Shown: positions 34,803 to 44,646 of the stretch, in pieces
Layout of the letters: every line of letters begins with the position of its first letter
Position numbering within the stretch: position 1 is the first letter of the stretch
Assembly (NCBI RefSeq): GCF_000725485.1
Contig: NZ_JOAG01000047.1
Span: forward strand, 21,368-85,367
Length of the DNA: 64,000 nucleotides
Reading direction: 5' to 3'
From: Nonomuraea candida
GTDB taxonomy: Bacteria > Actinomycetota > Actinomycetes > Streptosporangiales > Streptosporangiaceae
Notes under the pieces: model-generated
Told to the model about the DNA's origin: nothing
Database searches by the model: none
The model's input: the letters and a program-made list of their open reading frames with translations, nothing else
Made by a program: the position numbers and the translations under genes

Positions 34803-37541
34803 ATGGTCCGGCCGTCGCCCATGGGCGGGTTGTGGGGGCGCGAAGCCGAGCGTGCCGAGCTGGCGCGGCTGACGACGCTGGCGAGGTCGGGCCGCAGCGG
34901 CGTCCTGGTGGTGCGCGGCATGGCCGGCGTGGGGAAGACCGCCCTGCTCGACCAGGTCGCGCACGACGCCGGCGACGTGCGGGTGCTGCGGGTCACGGGC
35001 GTGGAGGTCGAGACGGCGCTGCCGTTCGCCGCCCTGCAGCGGCTGCTGCGCCCGGTCGTGGACCGGCTGGACGGACTGCCCGCCGCTCAGGCGGCGTCGC
35101 TGCGCGGCGCGCTCGGCCTGGCGGAGGCCGCGGGCAGGGAGCGGTTCCTGGTCGGCCTCGCCGTGCTCACCCTGCTGTCCGACCTGGCCGAGGAGCGGCC
35201 GGTGCTGTGCCTGATCGACGACGCCCACTGGCTCGACGCGGCCTCGGCCGAGACGCTGCTGTTCGTCGCGCGACGTGTCGAGGCCGAGGGCGTCTCGATG
35301 GCGTTCGCGGCCAGGGACGGGCTCGAAACCTCCGGCCTGCCCGAGCTGACGCTGGGCGCGCTGGAACGCCAGGCCGCCCACCGGCTGCTCACCGAGCGCG
35401 TCCCCGAGCTGTCGCCGGCGCTGCGCGAGCGCGTCGTCGAGGAGTCGGCGGGCAACCCGCTGGCGCTGATCGAGCTGGCCTCCGGGCTCAGCGCCGACCA
35501 GCGCGCGGGACGGGCGGAGCCACCGGCCGCGCTGCCGGTGCTGCCCGTCACCGAACGCGTGCTGGCGACGTTCGGCGGCCGGATCGGCGGCCTGCCCCGC
35601 ACCGCCGGACTCGTCCTGACGATCGCGGCCGCCGAAGGGACGGGCGACCTCGGCACCGTGTTGCGGGCGGCGCGCCTCCTGGGCGGATCGGCCGAAGACC
35701 TCGACGCCGCCGTCCAGGCCGGCTTGCTGCTCATCGCGGGCGACACGGTCGCCTTCCGCCATCCCCTGATCCGCTCGACGGCTTACCAGAGCGCCGCGCT
35801 CACCACCCGGTTGAGCGTCCACGAGGCGCTCGCGGCCGTCGTGGACGGGGACCGCAGGATCTGGCATCTCGCCGCGGCCGCCACCACGCCCGACGAGAGC
35901 GTCGCTCTCGAACTGGAGCGGGCCGCCGAGCGCGCACGGCAGCGCGGCGCACCCGCGGCGGCGGTGTCCGCCTACGAGCAGGCCGCCCGGCTCAGCCCCG
36001 GCCCGGCGGACCGGGCCAGGCGCACCACGCTCGCCGCACAGTCGGCGATCACGTCGGGCCAGGTCGAGCAGGCCGCCGCGCTGGCCGAGCGCGCGGCCGA
36101 GCTGACCGGGGACCGGCGGCTGCGCGCCGGGCTGGCCCTGGTCAAGGCGAGCGTGGCGACGCAGCGGGGCACGCCGCGCGGCGCCGCCCGGCTACTGATC
36201 GACAACGCCGCGCCCATCGCCGGTGACGCCCCGGAGCTCGCGCTGTCCCTGCTGGTCGTCGCGGCCGGCAGCGCCTGGCCCTCGGGCGAGTACGCCGAGG
36301 TGCGCCAGGCGGCCGATCTCGCCGCCACGCTGGCCTCCCGCGCCGGGGACGAACCGGCCACGGGCGCGGTCGCCGTACTCGGCGCACTCGCCGACGGCGA
36401 CTACGAGCGGGCGCTGCCCGTGCTGCGGCATTTCGTGGCGAAGGTACGCGCCCGGCCGCCCGGCAGCCTCTACGTGCGGCTCCTGGCCGGCGACCTCGCG
36501 CTGCTGCTCGGTGACGACGAGGCGGCGCTGGAACTGGCCACCGCCGACGTGGTCCGCGCCAGGGAACGCGGGCAGGCGGGAGTCCTGCCCGCGAGCCTGC
36601 GGATCCTGGCACAGGCACAGGCCATGGCCGGGATGCAGCACGACGCCGCCGCCACGGTCGCCGAGGCCCGCACCTTCGCCCGCGACACCGGGCAGAGCCA
36701 TGGGCTCGGCGCGCTCGCCGTGGTCACCGCCCGGATCGCGGCCGTCCACGGCGACGAGGACGGCTGCCGCGCGTCGGCCATGGCGGCGATCGACGGCGCC
36801 GGGCCTTCCGGGGGCGTGGCGGAGGTGGCGGCGTCCGCGCACGGCGCCCTGGGCCTGCTCGACCTCGCCCTGGGACGGTACGAGCAGGCATTGCACCGGC
36901 TGGAGCAGGCCGTGTGCGAACCCGCCGGGCACACCGCCGCCGCCCTGTTCGCCGTCCCCGACCTGGTCGAGGCCGCCGTCCGCGCCGGGGCGCCGGAACA
37001 GGCCGGGGAGCCGCTGGCCCGGTTCCTGGCGTGGGCGCGGGCGGGCGACAGGCCGTGGGCGTCGGCCGTCGCGCTGCGCTGCCGCGCGCTGCTCGCTCCC
37101 CCCGAGCCCGCGGGAGAGCTGTACGCGCAGGCCGTGCGCCTGCACGAGAAGGGCGGACGGCCCTTCCAGCGCGCGCGTACCGAGCTGCTGTACGGCGAAT
37201 GGCTGCGCCGGGGCCGGCGCCGCTCGGATGCCCGGACGCCGCTGCGCTCGGCCTTGGAGATCTTCGAGCGGCTGGACGCCGTACCGTGGGCCGAGCGCGC
37301 CCGCGCCGAGCTGCGCGCGTCGGGAGACGTCGCGCCGGCGGCCACCGCCGGCGCGGCCGCGCTGAGCCGGTTGACCCCGCAGGAGCTGCAGATCGTCCGG
37401 CTGGCCGCGGCCGGGCTCAGCAACCGCGACATCGCCGCGCAGCTGTTCCTCAGCCACAGGACCGTCGAGTACCACCTCTACAAGGCCTATCCCAAACTCG
37501 GCATCGGTTCGCGCGGCGAGCTCGCGGGCTTCCAGTGGTGA
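34803..37541 (+). CDS. LAL-type LuxR regulator (second copy)
   Basis: 912 residues from ATG 34803; the frame is open far upstream, but that part runs through the divergent gene and repeats. A weak AGCGGGG precedes it, and ATG 34821 is an alternative. Walker A GMAGVGKT (about 39-46), Walker B LCLIDDAHWLD (about 133-143), long helical middle, and C-terminal LuxR helix-turn-helix LTPQELQIVRLAAAGLSNRD...HRTVEYHLYKAYPKLGI. Compared with the LAL at 19909, order and length agree, so they are family members but not recent duplicates. Candidate targets: the divergent amino-acid dehydrogenase or the MarR/FMN-reductase pair. Confidence 0.9.
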   Translation: MVRPSPMGGLWGREAERAELARLTTLARSGRSGVLVVRGMAGVGKTALLDQVAHDAGDVRVLRVTGVEVETALPFAALQRLLRPVVDRLDGLPAAQAASLRGALGLAEAAGRERFLVGLAVLTLLSDLAEERPVLCLIDDAHWLDAASAETLLFVARRVEAEGVSMAFAARDGLETSGLPELTLGALERQAAHRLLTERVPELSPALRERVVEESAGNPLALIELASGLSADQRAGRAEPPAALPVLPVTERVLATFGGRIGGLPRTAGLVLTIAAAEGTGDLGTVLRAARLLGGSAEDLDAAVQAGLLLIAGDTVAFRHPLIRSTAYQSAALTTRLSVHEALAAVVDGDRRIWHLAAAATTPDESVALELERAAERARQRGAPAAAVSAYEQAARLSPGPADRARRTTLAAQSAITSGQVEQAAALAERAAELTGDRRLRAGLALVKASVATQRGTPRGAARLLIDNAAPIAGDAPELALSLLVVAAGSAWPSGEYAEVRQAADLAATLASRAGDEPATGAVAVLGALADGDYERALPVLRHFVAKVRARPPGSLYVRLLAGDLALLLGDDEAALELATADVVRARERGQAGVLPASLRILAQAQAMAGMQHDAAATVAEARTFARDTGQSHGLGALAVVTARIAAVHGDEDGCRASAMAAIDGAGPSGGVAEVAASAHGALGLLDLALGRYEQALHRLEQAVCEPAGHTAAALFAVPDLVEAAVRAGAPEQAGEPLARFLAWARAGDRPWASAVALRCRALLAPPEPAGELYAQAVRLHEKGGRPFQRARTELLYGEWLRRGRRRSDARTPLRSALEIFERLDAVPWAERARAELRASGDVAPAATAGAAALSRLTPQELQIVRLAAAGLSNRDIAAQLFLSHRTVEYHLYKAYPKLGIGSRGELAGFQW

Positions 37542-37620
37542 CTACCGTGGCGTCACGGATTCGGGACGACCCGGCGCTTTCCTAACCTCTTGCTCAGCAA
37601 CGAACGAGAGGACGAACGTC

Positions 37621-38085
37621 ATGAAGAACACCGACGCGGAACTGGCCGCCCAGCCGATCGGCTACTGGGCCGGAGCCGCCCACCGGGTGATCATCGGCTA
37701 CATCCGCGGTGAGATGAGCGCCCTGGGCCTGACTCAGCCCCAGTTCTGGCTGCTGCGCAACCTGTCAGCGGGCGACCTGTCGACCGACGGGCAGGGGCTG
37801 ACCCTCGCGGAGCTGACCGACAGGATGCGGGCCTACCTCCATGACGACGACGATCTGGAGTCGGCCGCCGCAGACCTCCTCGATCGCGGCCTCGTGACCC
37901 GGGACGCCGGCCAGCGGCTGTGGATCACGGAGGCGGGCAGGCGGGGACACGCGCGCATCAAGGAGCAGGGGCCCGCGATCCGGGCCCGCATCCACGACGG
38001 CATCGACGACGCCGACTACGTGACCACGCTGAAGGTGCTGCGCAGGATGATCGACAACGTCGGGGGCGACCCGCGGGCGTCGTAG
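37621..38085 (+). CDS. MarR-like transcriptional regulator
   Basis: 154 residues with AGAGGAC upstream of ATG. Winged-helix of MarR type: GLTQPQFWLLRNLSAG, LTLAELTDRM, then the wing AAADLLDRGLVTRDAGQRLWITEAGRR. The DNA-recognition helix region contains an odd acidic run (HDDDD) and a slightly long loop. It precedes an NADPH-dependent FMN reductase by 39 nt in the same direction, a typical repressor/quinone-reductase pair sensing electrophiles or oxidants. Confidence 0.82.
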   Translation: MKNTDAELAAQPIGYWAGAAHRVIIGYIRGEMSALGLTQPQFWLLRNLSAGDLSTDGQGLTLAELTDRMRAYLHDDDDLESAAADLLDRGLVTRDAGQRLWITEAGRRGHARIKEQGPAIRARIHDGIDDADYVTTLKVLRRMIDNVGGDPRAS

Positions 38086-38124
38086 GCAACCTGGACCGAA
38101 CGACCATCCGAAAGGGGACTCTTG

Positions 38125-38694
38125 ATGCTCAAGGTAGCCGTGATCATCGGAAGCACGCGTCCGGGACGCAACGGGGAGGCCGTGGGCCGCTGGGTGCACG
38201 ACCTCGCGGCCGAACGCGCCGACGCCGAGTTCGAGCTGGTGGACCTCAAGGACTACCCGCTGCCGCACCTGGACGAGGCGATGCCGGCGGCGACCGGCCG
38301 GTACGGCCTGCCGCACACCCGGAAGTGGGCCGAGAAGATCGCCTCATTCGACGCGTACGTGTTCGTGACGCCGGAGTACAACCACTCGACGTCCGGAGTG
38401 CTGAAGAACGCGATCGACTTTCTCTACGCCGAGTGGAACGACAAGGCGGCCGGGTTCGTCAGCTACGGCGTCGGCGGGGGCGGTCGCGCCGTGGAGCACC
38501 TGCGGCTGGTGATGGGCGAGCTCCAGGTCGCGGACGTACGCGCTCAGGTCGAGCTGTCCCTGGTGACCGACTTCGAGAACTTCAGCGTGTTCCAGCCCGC
38601 CGCTCAGCAGGAGGACGCCCTGACCGCGATGCTGGATCAGGTGATCGCCTGGGGCGAGGCCCTGCGCCCCCTCCGCCGGCCGCGGGCGGCGTGA
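38125..38694 (+). CDS. NADPH-dependent FMN reductase
   Basis: 189 residues from ATG 38125, with AAAGGGGA about 8 nt upstream (a TTG directly before it is an alternative). Flavodoxin-like fold of the ArsH/ChrR/SsuE group: phosphate loop GSTRPGRNGEAV (10-21), the FMN-binding TPEYNHSTSGVLKNAIDFLY, and GVGGGGRAVEHLR. It reduces quinones or FMN with NAD(P)H. Likely co-transcribed with, and controlled by, the upstream MarR protein. The same theme (MarR plus flavoprotein) appears again at 52.1-53.3 kb with WrbA. Confidence 0.9.
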   Translation: MLKVAVIIGSTRPGRNGEAVGRWVHDLAAERADAEFELVDLKDYPLPHLDEAMPAATGRYGLPHTRKWAEKIASFDAYVFVTPEYNHSTSGVLKNAIDFLYAEWNDKAAGFVSYGVGGGGRAVEHLRLVMGELQVADVRAQVELSLVTDFENFSVFQPAAQQEDALTAMLDQVIAWGEALRPLRRPRAA

Positions 38695-38926
38695 CCAGGG
38701 CCGAGGCGTGGTCCCGCGGCGTCGGCGTCAGCGTCGCGGTGAGCCCGCGGTGAACGGTGGTCGTCTCGACGAACGTGAGGCGGCCGACGCCTCGGCGCGG
38801 ACCACCGCCCCGGACCCCGGCGCCGCCCGGGTCCGCCGCAGCTCGGACGGCCGCGAGCAGCTCTTCGACCTGGCCGGCGATACCAGGGATCCCCGTCCTC
38901 GGTATCGCCGCCACGTCCTGCGGCCG

Positions 38927-40231
38927 TCAGTGCAAAGGCATGGTGATGGACGAGTTCCAGGCCTTCACTCCGGACAGCTTGGTGTACAAGGAGTTGCACT
39001 CGCCCCTGGCGGTGATGATGCCCATCGCGCGCACCATGGAGCTCCCGCTGATGCCCTGGTAGACGGCGCCGCCCGAGTCTCCGTGCTGGGTGGTTGTGCA
39101 GTCGTACAACCCGTCGTTGTCCTGGTCGGAGTTCACCCACGCCAGGTGCCGGAAGTAGATGCCCTCGACATAGCCCTCCCAGCTCGCGTCGGTCACGATC
39201 AGCCGGCAGGTCTGCCCCGTGGTGCCGCCGCTGGTGCAGACCGAGGTCCCGTTCGCGGGTGTCGACCAGCTCACAGCGCCGACCAGCAGGTGCGAGCAGC
39301 TGCCTGAGGTGTTGGCGCAGTTGTAGACGGCGTTGACGTAGGAGGAGCCCTGCAGGAGAGCGAAGTCTCCGTACAGGTCCTGGGTCCCGTCAGTGGGGCT
39401 GCCGAGTTGCCCGCCGATCGTGGTGGTGACCCGGGCGCCGAAATAGTAGCTCGTCGAGGGCGGCGTGGCGCTGGTGAAGGCGGATGCCCACGCCCTCGGC
39501 CAGGTGGTCGCGCCCGGCAGGCAGTGCCCTGCCGTCAGCATGTGCCGGATGCCGTCCTTGACCACGGGGAACGCGGTCGTGCAGCTGGAGCGGTGTCCGG
39601 TGTGCTCCGGATTCCACATGCGGTAGGAGGCCCCGCCGTAGTGGGGCGCGGTGTCCCGCGTGCGGTCGCGCTCGGTGAATTGCGTCGGGCCGGCCAGCCG
39701 GAACACGACCGCGTCGCCGAAGCGTCGTCTGAGATCGATCCTGGCGGCGTCCGAGTCGTCGGTCGCGTAGGCGACCGCGGCTCCGCTCGTGGGATCGAGG
39801 CCCACCCCGATGACCTTGTCCTGATACGTGCGGGCTCTGATGAGCTCCCCGATCTCGGCCTGGGTGCGCTTGGCGTCGGCGAGGCTGCGGGCGCCCGGCA
39901 TGACCTGCACGGACACCGGCCGCTTCCGCGCCGCCCTGGTCGCCGCACCGCGCACGGCCGCCGAACGCTGCTCGAACTCGGGCCCCGAGGGTAAGACCAC
40001 GGTCACGGCGTCCGGCCCGGTGACGCGGACCCCGGTGTACTGCTCGGGAGACGCCTCGGCCAGCGCTTGAAGCTCATTGGCCGCCTCCTGAACCTCCAAG
40101 GAGACCTCACCGGGCGCCCGCGGCGGGGGCTCGAAGCCGGGGGCGGGCTGGGTGGCCGACGCTGCGGTGACGTACGACGTCACGAGCATGAGCGCGGACA
40201 GCGAGACGATCATGCCTCTGCGTAAGTACAT
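38927..40231 (-). CDS. Secreted S1 family trypsin-like serine protease
   Basis: 434 residues. The signal peptide is 1-27 (hydrophobic LSALMLVTSYVTA, ASA). A pro-region of about 180 residues (helical, EIGELIRARTYQDKVIGVGLD) resembles the alpha-lytic/streptogrisin propeptide. The catalytic domain has His236 in TAGHC, Asp289 in GDFALL and Ser386 in HGDSGGAV. Paired cysteines (217/237, 305/312, 332/342) suggest disulfides and extracellular action. Isolated gene with 232 bp upstream of the next gene's stop and 438 bp on its 5' side. Substrate specificity cannot be read by eye. Confidence 0.9.
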   Translation of the reverse strand: MYLRRGMIVSLSALMLVTSYVTAASATQPAPGFEPPPRAPGEVSLEVQEAANELQALAEASPEQYTGVRVTGPDAVTVVLPSGPEFEQRSAAVRGAATRAARKRPVSVQVMPGARSLADAKRTQAEIGELIRARTYQDKVIGVGLDPTSGAAVAYATDDSDAARIDLRRRFGDAVVFRLAGPTQFTERDRTRDTAPHYGGASYRMWNPEHTGHRSSCTTAFPVVKDGIRHMLTAGHCLPGATTWPRAWASAFTSATPPSTSYYFGARVTTTIGGQLGSPTDGTQDLYGDFALLQGSSYVNAVYNCANTSGSCSHLLVGAVSWSTPANGTSVCTSGGTTGQTCRLIVTDASWEGYVEGIYFRHLAWVNSDQDNDGLYDCTTTQHGDSGGAVYQGISGSSMVRAMGIITARGECNSLYTKLSGVKAWNSSITMPLH

Positions 40232-40669
40232 GGAGCCTCCAGGAAGCGGTTGCTGATAGCGGTCTGGGCCGGAAGGTGCATCGAGCGAGGTTCGGGCGCC
40301 GGCGCGGACACCTGAGCGTCATTCGAGGTTCTGATCGATTACGGTCGAGTTCTCAATACAGTGAGGGAAACCGCTCTGCGGCTTCATGCCCCGGCTGTAG
40401 TGCGTCCGGCAGCCGCCGCGGCCAGGCCGCTCACGACGGCGGTGGTCCAGCGGGCGCGCGTGCTCATCCCGGTCCTCAAGAGTCGCTCCTTACGGACAAG
40501 CCGACCCTACGGATCGCCGGTATATCCGCGGTATGCCGAGCCTCAGCGCCGGCGCCGGTCACGCATGGCTGACCACCAGGAGCCGGTCAGGATAACATCC
40601 GTCATTGCCGTGCATGAGCCCGATCATCTCGTCACATTGCCTACCCCTTGAAGGGCGTGAGCGCTTCAC
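40232..40669. other. Divergent intergenic region, protease / BTAD regulator
   Basis: 438 bp with promoter-like low-GC patches around 40320-40370 and 40590-40650 and a palindromic TATATCCGCGGTAT-like element near 40519-40532. The open frames crossing it look random. Both flanking genes presumably have their promoters here. Confidence 0.45.
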
Positions 40670-43462
40670 ATGGCGCTGGAGATCAGATTCCTCGGCCCGT
40701 GGCAGGTCCTGGCCGGCGAAGAACCGGTCCGGCTCGCCGGGCACCGCCGCATCGGCGTGCTGGCCAGGCTCGCCCTGAGCACCGGGCAGGCCGTACCCGG
40801 CGAGCGGCTTCTCGCCGACATCTGGGGGGACAGCTCCGCGGCGACCATGGGCAAGCAGCTCCACATCGTGATCTCCAAGCTCCGCGAAATCCTCGGACCG
40901 CACACCACCGAAGAGATCATCCAGACCACGCCCGGCGGCTACCGGCTCGCGCTCGAACCCGACCACATCGACGCCCACCGGTTCGCCCGCTTGGTCAAAC
41001 GCGCCCGCGTCGCCCAGGCGCAACGGGGCCGCGCGACCGCGGACGCCCTCTTCCGCACCGCCCTGCGGTTATGGCGCGGCGACCCCCTGGCCGGACTGAC
41101 CTACCCCTGGGCCCGCATCGAGGCCACCCGGCTGGAAGAAGAACACCGCACCGTCCTGGAAGACCACGCCGATCTCCGCCTCGCCGCCGGTGACCACCAC
41201 GCGGTGGCGGCCGACCTGGCCGCACACGTACGGGCCCATCCCCTGCGCGAACGCCCCGCCGCCCAGCTCATGCTGGCCCTGCACCGCGCCGGCCGCCCGT
41301 CCGAGGCGCTCGCCGTCTACCAGGACACCCGCAAGATCATGATCACCGAACTCGGCATCGAACCCGGCGCCGAGCTGTGCCGCCTGCACCAGGCCATCCT
41401 GGCCAAGGACCCCGCCCTCGACCTGACCACCCCGGCCCAGCAGGTCACGGTCAACGAGCCGTACGTTCCGGCCGAACTGCCCCCCGGCACCCGGGCCTTC
41501 ACCGCCCGCGCCACGGAGATCGACCACCTGCGCGCCGCGCTCGGCTGCGCCGCCGGGCCTGCCATCGCCGTGATCGACGGACCCGGCGGCATCGGCAAGT
41601 CGGCCCTGGCCGTACACGTCGCCCACGACCTGGCCGACCGGTTCACCGACGGTGTCCTCTACATCGACCTGCAAGGCGCCACCGACGGCCTCCGGCCGCT
41701 GTCGCCGATCGAGGCGCTCGGCCGGCTGCTGCGCTCGCTCGGGCTGGACGGCTCCGCCATCCCGGCCACGGCCGGCGAGGCCGCGGCCCGCTACCGATCC
41801 TTGACGTCGGCACGGAACGTGCTGATCATCCTCGACAATGCCCTCGACAGCCGCCAGGTCCGCCCGCTCATTCCCGCCGGGCCGAGGTGCGCGGTCGTCA
41901 TCACGAGCCGGCAGGTTCTCACCTCGATCGACGGAGCGAGCCGGCTGAACCTGCCCGGGCTCGACCCGTCCGACGCCACCGCGCTGCTGGCCCGCATCGC
42001 CGGCCCCGGCCGGGTCCACGCAGAGCCGGAGGCCGCCGAGCGGATCGTCCGGCTCTGCGGGGGTCTGCCCCTCGCCCTCCGCATCGCGGCGGCGCGTCTG
42101 GCCGCCCGCCCCGACTGGACGCTGTCCTCCCTCGCCGACCGGCTCACCGACGCCACCCGCCGCCTGGACACGCTGGAGTACGCCGACCTGGCCATACGCG
42201 CCGGCATCGCGGTCAGCCACCGCCACCTGAGCGAAGAGCCGAGCGGCCAGGACGCCGCGCACGTCCTGCCGCTCCTCGGCCTGCTCGACACGCCGACCCA
42301 CACCCCGGCCGCGACGGCGGCCCTGGCCGACTGGCCCGAGGCACGAGCGGAGGCGGCTCTCGAACGGCTCCTCGACGCCCGGCTGCTGGAGTCCGCGGGG
42401 CATGGCCGGTATCGCTTTCACGACCTGATCCGGTTGTACGCCCGCGAACTGCCCACGGCGGAGCCCGCGGCCGCACTCCGCCGCGGGCTCCACCATTACC
42501 TGGCCACGGCCAACACCGCCACAGGGCTGGTGCATGTCCGGATCGAGGAGCCCGCCTACGCGGCCGAGCAGCCCGGCGTCGCGCTCGCCGACGCGCGGGA
42601 AGCCGGCGCATGGACCGAGGCCGAGCGTGACAACCTGCTGGCCGTGGCCCGTCAGGCCGCGGATCCGGGCACCGCCGTCGGGCTGGCGATCGGGTTGCAC
42701 TGGCCGTTCAACTACCGCGGCTGGGTCACGCACCTGGCCGACGTCCACCGCAACGCGGCCGAGACGGCCGCGCGGTGCGGCGACTGGGCCGGGCAGGCGC
42801 AGGTGGAGAGCTTCCTGGGCTGGGTCTACCGCGACCAGGGACGCTACGAGCAGGCGATCGACCACCTGGAACGAGCCGTGGCGTGCTGGGACAAGACCGC
42901 CCTGCCCCATCGGAAGATGGGGTCCTTGAACAAACTCGGCGTCGTCCACACCATGATCGGGCGACTCGACCGCGCCGCCGACAACCTGGCACAGGCTCTG
43001 GAGCTCGCCGAGAAGGCCGGAGATCGCTATGCCCGGGGCGCCGTCCTCAACAACGGGGTGCACGTGCTCTACCGCCAGGGCCGGTTCGACGAGGCCATCG
43101 AGCAGGCCCACGCGGCCGTCTCGGCCTGGGACGGCGTCGGCATCCGGTACGGGGACGGGGTGTCCCGCGCGACCTTGGCCCGCGCCCTCATGCACGCCGG
43201 CCGTCTCACCGAGGCTGCCGACACCTACCGGGTGGCGCTGACGCTCATGCGCGAAGCCGGCTACCGCACCGGCTACGCCGTGACCGCCTGGTGGTCCGCC
43301 CAGACCCAGCACGCCCTGGGACGGCACGCCGAAGCTCGGCATGACTGGCGCGGCTGTTTCGAAACCCTCCTGGAGTCGCGCCTGCTGACCCAGGAGGACG
43401 TGGACGGGCTACTCGAACAGCCCGTTCCGGATATGCCGTGGCCGATCAGGAACATGCTCTAG
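40670..43462 (+). CDS. AfsR/SARP-type regulator: BTAD + NB-ARC + TPR (second)
   Basis: 930 residues. Winged helix 1-95 (RFLGPWQVLAGEEPVRL, TTPGGYRLAL), BTAD about 100-245, NB-ARC with P-loop GPGGIGKSALA near 304, LIILDNALDS and the hydrophobic sensor GLPLALRIAAARLA, then TPR units (GWVYRDQGRYEQAIDHLERA, GRLDRAADNLAQALELAE). It ends 67 bp before a lyase relic. No obvious adjacent biosynthetic operon, so the target is unknown; the divergent secreted protease is one candidate. Confidence 0.92.
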   Translation: MALEIRFLGPWQVLAGEEPVRLAGHRRIGVLARLALSTGQAVPGERLLADIWGDSSAATMGKQLHIVISKLREILGPHTTEEIIQTTPGGYRLALEPDHIDAHRFARLVKRARVAQAQRGRATADALFRTALRLWRGDPLAGLTYPWARIEATRLEEEHRTVLEDHADLRLAAGDHHAVAADLAAHVRAHPLRERPAAQLMLALHRAGRPSEALAVYQDTRKIMITELGIEPGAELCRLHQAILAKDPALDLTTPAQQVTVNEPYVPAELPPGTRAFTARATEIDHLRAALGCAAGPAIAVIDGPGGIGKSALAVHVAHDLADRFTDGVLYIDLQGATDGLRPLSPIEALGRLLRSLGLDGSAIPATAGEAAARYRSLTSARNVLIILDNALDSRQVRPLIPAGPRCAVVITSRQVLTSIDGASRLNLPGLDPSDATALLARIAGPGRVHAEPEAAERIVRLCGGLPLALRIAAARLAARPDWTLSSLADRLTDATRRLDTLEYADLAIRAGIAVSHRHLSEEPSGQDAAHVLPLLGLLDTPTHTPAATAALADWPEARAEAALERLLDARLLESAGHGRYRFHDLIRLYARELPTAEPAAALRRGLHHYLATANTATGLVHVRIEEPAYAAEQPGVALADAREAGAWTEAERDNLLAVARQAADPGTAVGLAIGLHWPFNYRGWVTHLADVHRNAAETAARCGDWAGQAQVESFLGWVYRDQGRYEQAIDHLERAVACWDKTALPHRKMGSLNKLGVVHTMIGRLDRAADNLAQALELAEKAGDRYARGAVLNNGVHVLYRQGRFDEAIEQAHAAVSAWDGVGIRYGDGVSRATLARALMHAGRLTEAADTYRVALTLMREAGYRTGYAVTAWWSAQTQHALGRHAEARHDWRGCFETLLESRLLTQEDVDGLLEQPVPDMPWPIRNML

Positions 43463-43529
43463 GCGGCATGCCCGGGACATACCACCCCTTGTTACGGTCG
43501 CGCTCCCCTACGTACGGAAGGCGACGAAT

Positions 43530-43742
43530 GTGATACCCCGGAATTACCGGCTGGGTAGGGTCGTGAGCGCCGCCGGGGCGAACACCTTCAACGACGACCC
43601 CGGGACCATGGGCTATCTGAAGTGGGGGCTCTACAAGCCCGCGTGGAACACCGCACCGACCCTCGTCGGGAGCCGGGTGATCTTCCACGACAACGTCGCC
43701 GTGGGCACGTCGTTCGACTCGGTGAACCCCGCGAAGAACTAG
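43530..43742 (+). pseudogene. C-terminal fragment of a polysaccharide lyase (heparin-lyase I-like)
   Basis: Seventy codons after a GTG. TMGYLKWGLYKPAWNT and VIFHDNVAVGTSFDSV match the last two strands of the jelly-roll in actinobacterial heparin-lyase-I-like polysaccharide lyases (single-copy YLKWGIYR...VYHDxVxVG pattern). The catalytic part, normally about 200 residues upstream, is absent and is replaced by the end of the regulator gene. Non-functional as a lyase. Confidence 0.55.
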
Positions 43743-43833
43743 GGCCCGCGCCGGCAGCGGCTCGCCGGGCGGCGACGCCCGCTTCGTCGCCGGCCTCGGC
43801 ATCGCCGTCCACGAGCTGGACCCGCCGGCCGGG

Positions 43834-44520
43834 TCACGCCTCGGGAGCCGCCGCGGCCAGGAGCCGGGCGAGCTCGGCCGGCTTGGTGATCATGGGCCAG
43901 TGGCCCGAGTCGAGGTCCACAAGATCAAGGTGCTTGACTCTGGCCAGCTCCGGCACGTCACCGGCGGCTATCCACTCCTGAGCCTGGGCAGGGGTGAACT
44001 CGGGGCACACGACGAGGACGGGGACGTCGAACCGCCGCTCGTCCGTCAGGCGCACCACGCCCTTCGTCACCCCGGCCGGGACGGGGATCGCCGCGGACGC
44101 GAAGTCCCGCCTGGCCTCCTCGCCGAGGTCGGCGGAGTCCGGCCCGTCGAACGGAGCCCAGCCGGGGAAGGGCATGACGCCGTCCTTCACCTCGAAGAAG
44201 TCGGCGTAGGGCTGCCCACCGGCGGCCGGGAAGCCGCCGACGAACGCGACCTTGGCGATCCGTTCCGGGCGCGCGTCGGCGGCCAGCCAGGCCAGGGTGC
44301 ACGCGGCGGAATGCCCCACCAGCATGGGCTTTCCCGACGCCGAGTCCACGGCGGCGAGCACTGCTGCCACCTGGTCGTCGAGGGTGGCCGAGGCGGATCC
44401 GTCACCCTGCCCGGGCAGGGCGACCGGCACGGGGCGGTGGCCGAGCGCCTCCAGGGCGGGCACGGCGTCGTCCCACGCGGATCCGTCGAGCCACAGGCCG
44501 GCGATGAGCAGGATGTCCAA
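43834..44520 (-). CDS. Alpha/beta fold hydrolase
   Basis: 228 residues from a TTG at 44520, chosen because AAGGAG lies 8 nt upstream and homology-like sequence starts at DILLIAGLW. Compact hydrolase with nucleophile Ser71 in VGHSAAC and His in LDSGHWPM; the acid is probably in the CPEFT segment. The short cap and overall length resemble esterase/EstC-like or methylesterase-type proteins that cleave small esters. It diverges from a WYL regulator over 126 bp, its most likely controller. Confidence 0.82.
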   Translation of the reverse strand: MDILLIAGLWLDGSAWDDAVPALEALGHRPVPVALPGQGDGSASATLDDQVAAVLAAVDSASGKPMLVGHSAACTLAWLAADARPERIAKVAFVGGFPAAGGQPYADFFEVKDGVMPFPGWAPFDGPDSADLGEEARRDFASAAIPVPAGVTKGVVRLTDERRFDVPVLVVCPEFTPAQAQEWIAAGDVPELARVKHLDLVDLDSGHWPMITKPAELARLLAAAAPEA

Positions 44521-44646
44521 GATCGGTTCTCCTTCAGCACATTTCCGGCGAGGTCCTGTCCCGCCGAACTCGGTCAGGACGTCAGACTAGGACCGATTCC
44601 GGACGTTCTACTTCCTGTTCTGCCCGTGACCTCCTAAGGTGCGCGT

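Noticed and set aside
38695..38926. Open frame antisense between FMN reductase and protease (VETTTVHRGLTATLTP segment)
   Set aside because: Short segment looked domain-like but no start, no flanking similarity, and codon use is not convincing.
40361..40651. Possible 96-residue gene before the second BTAD regulator
   Set aside because: Composition is random, crosses the promoter region, no family features.
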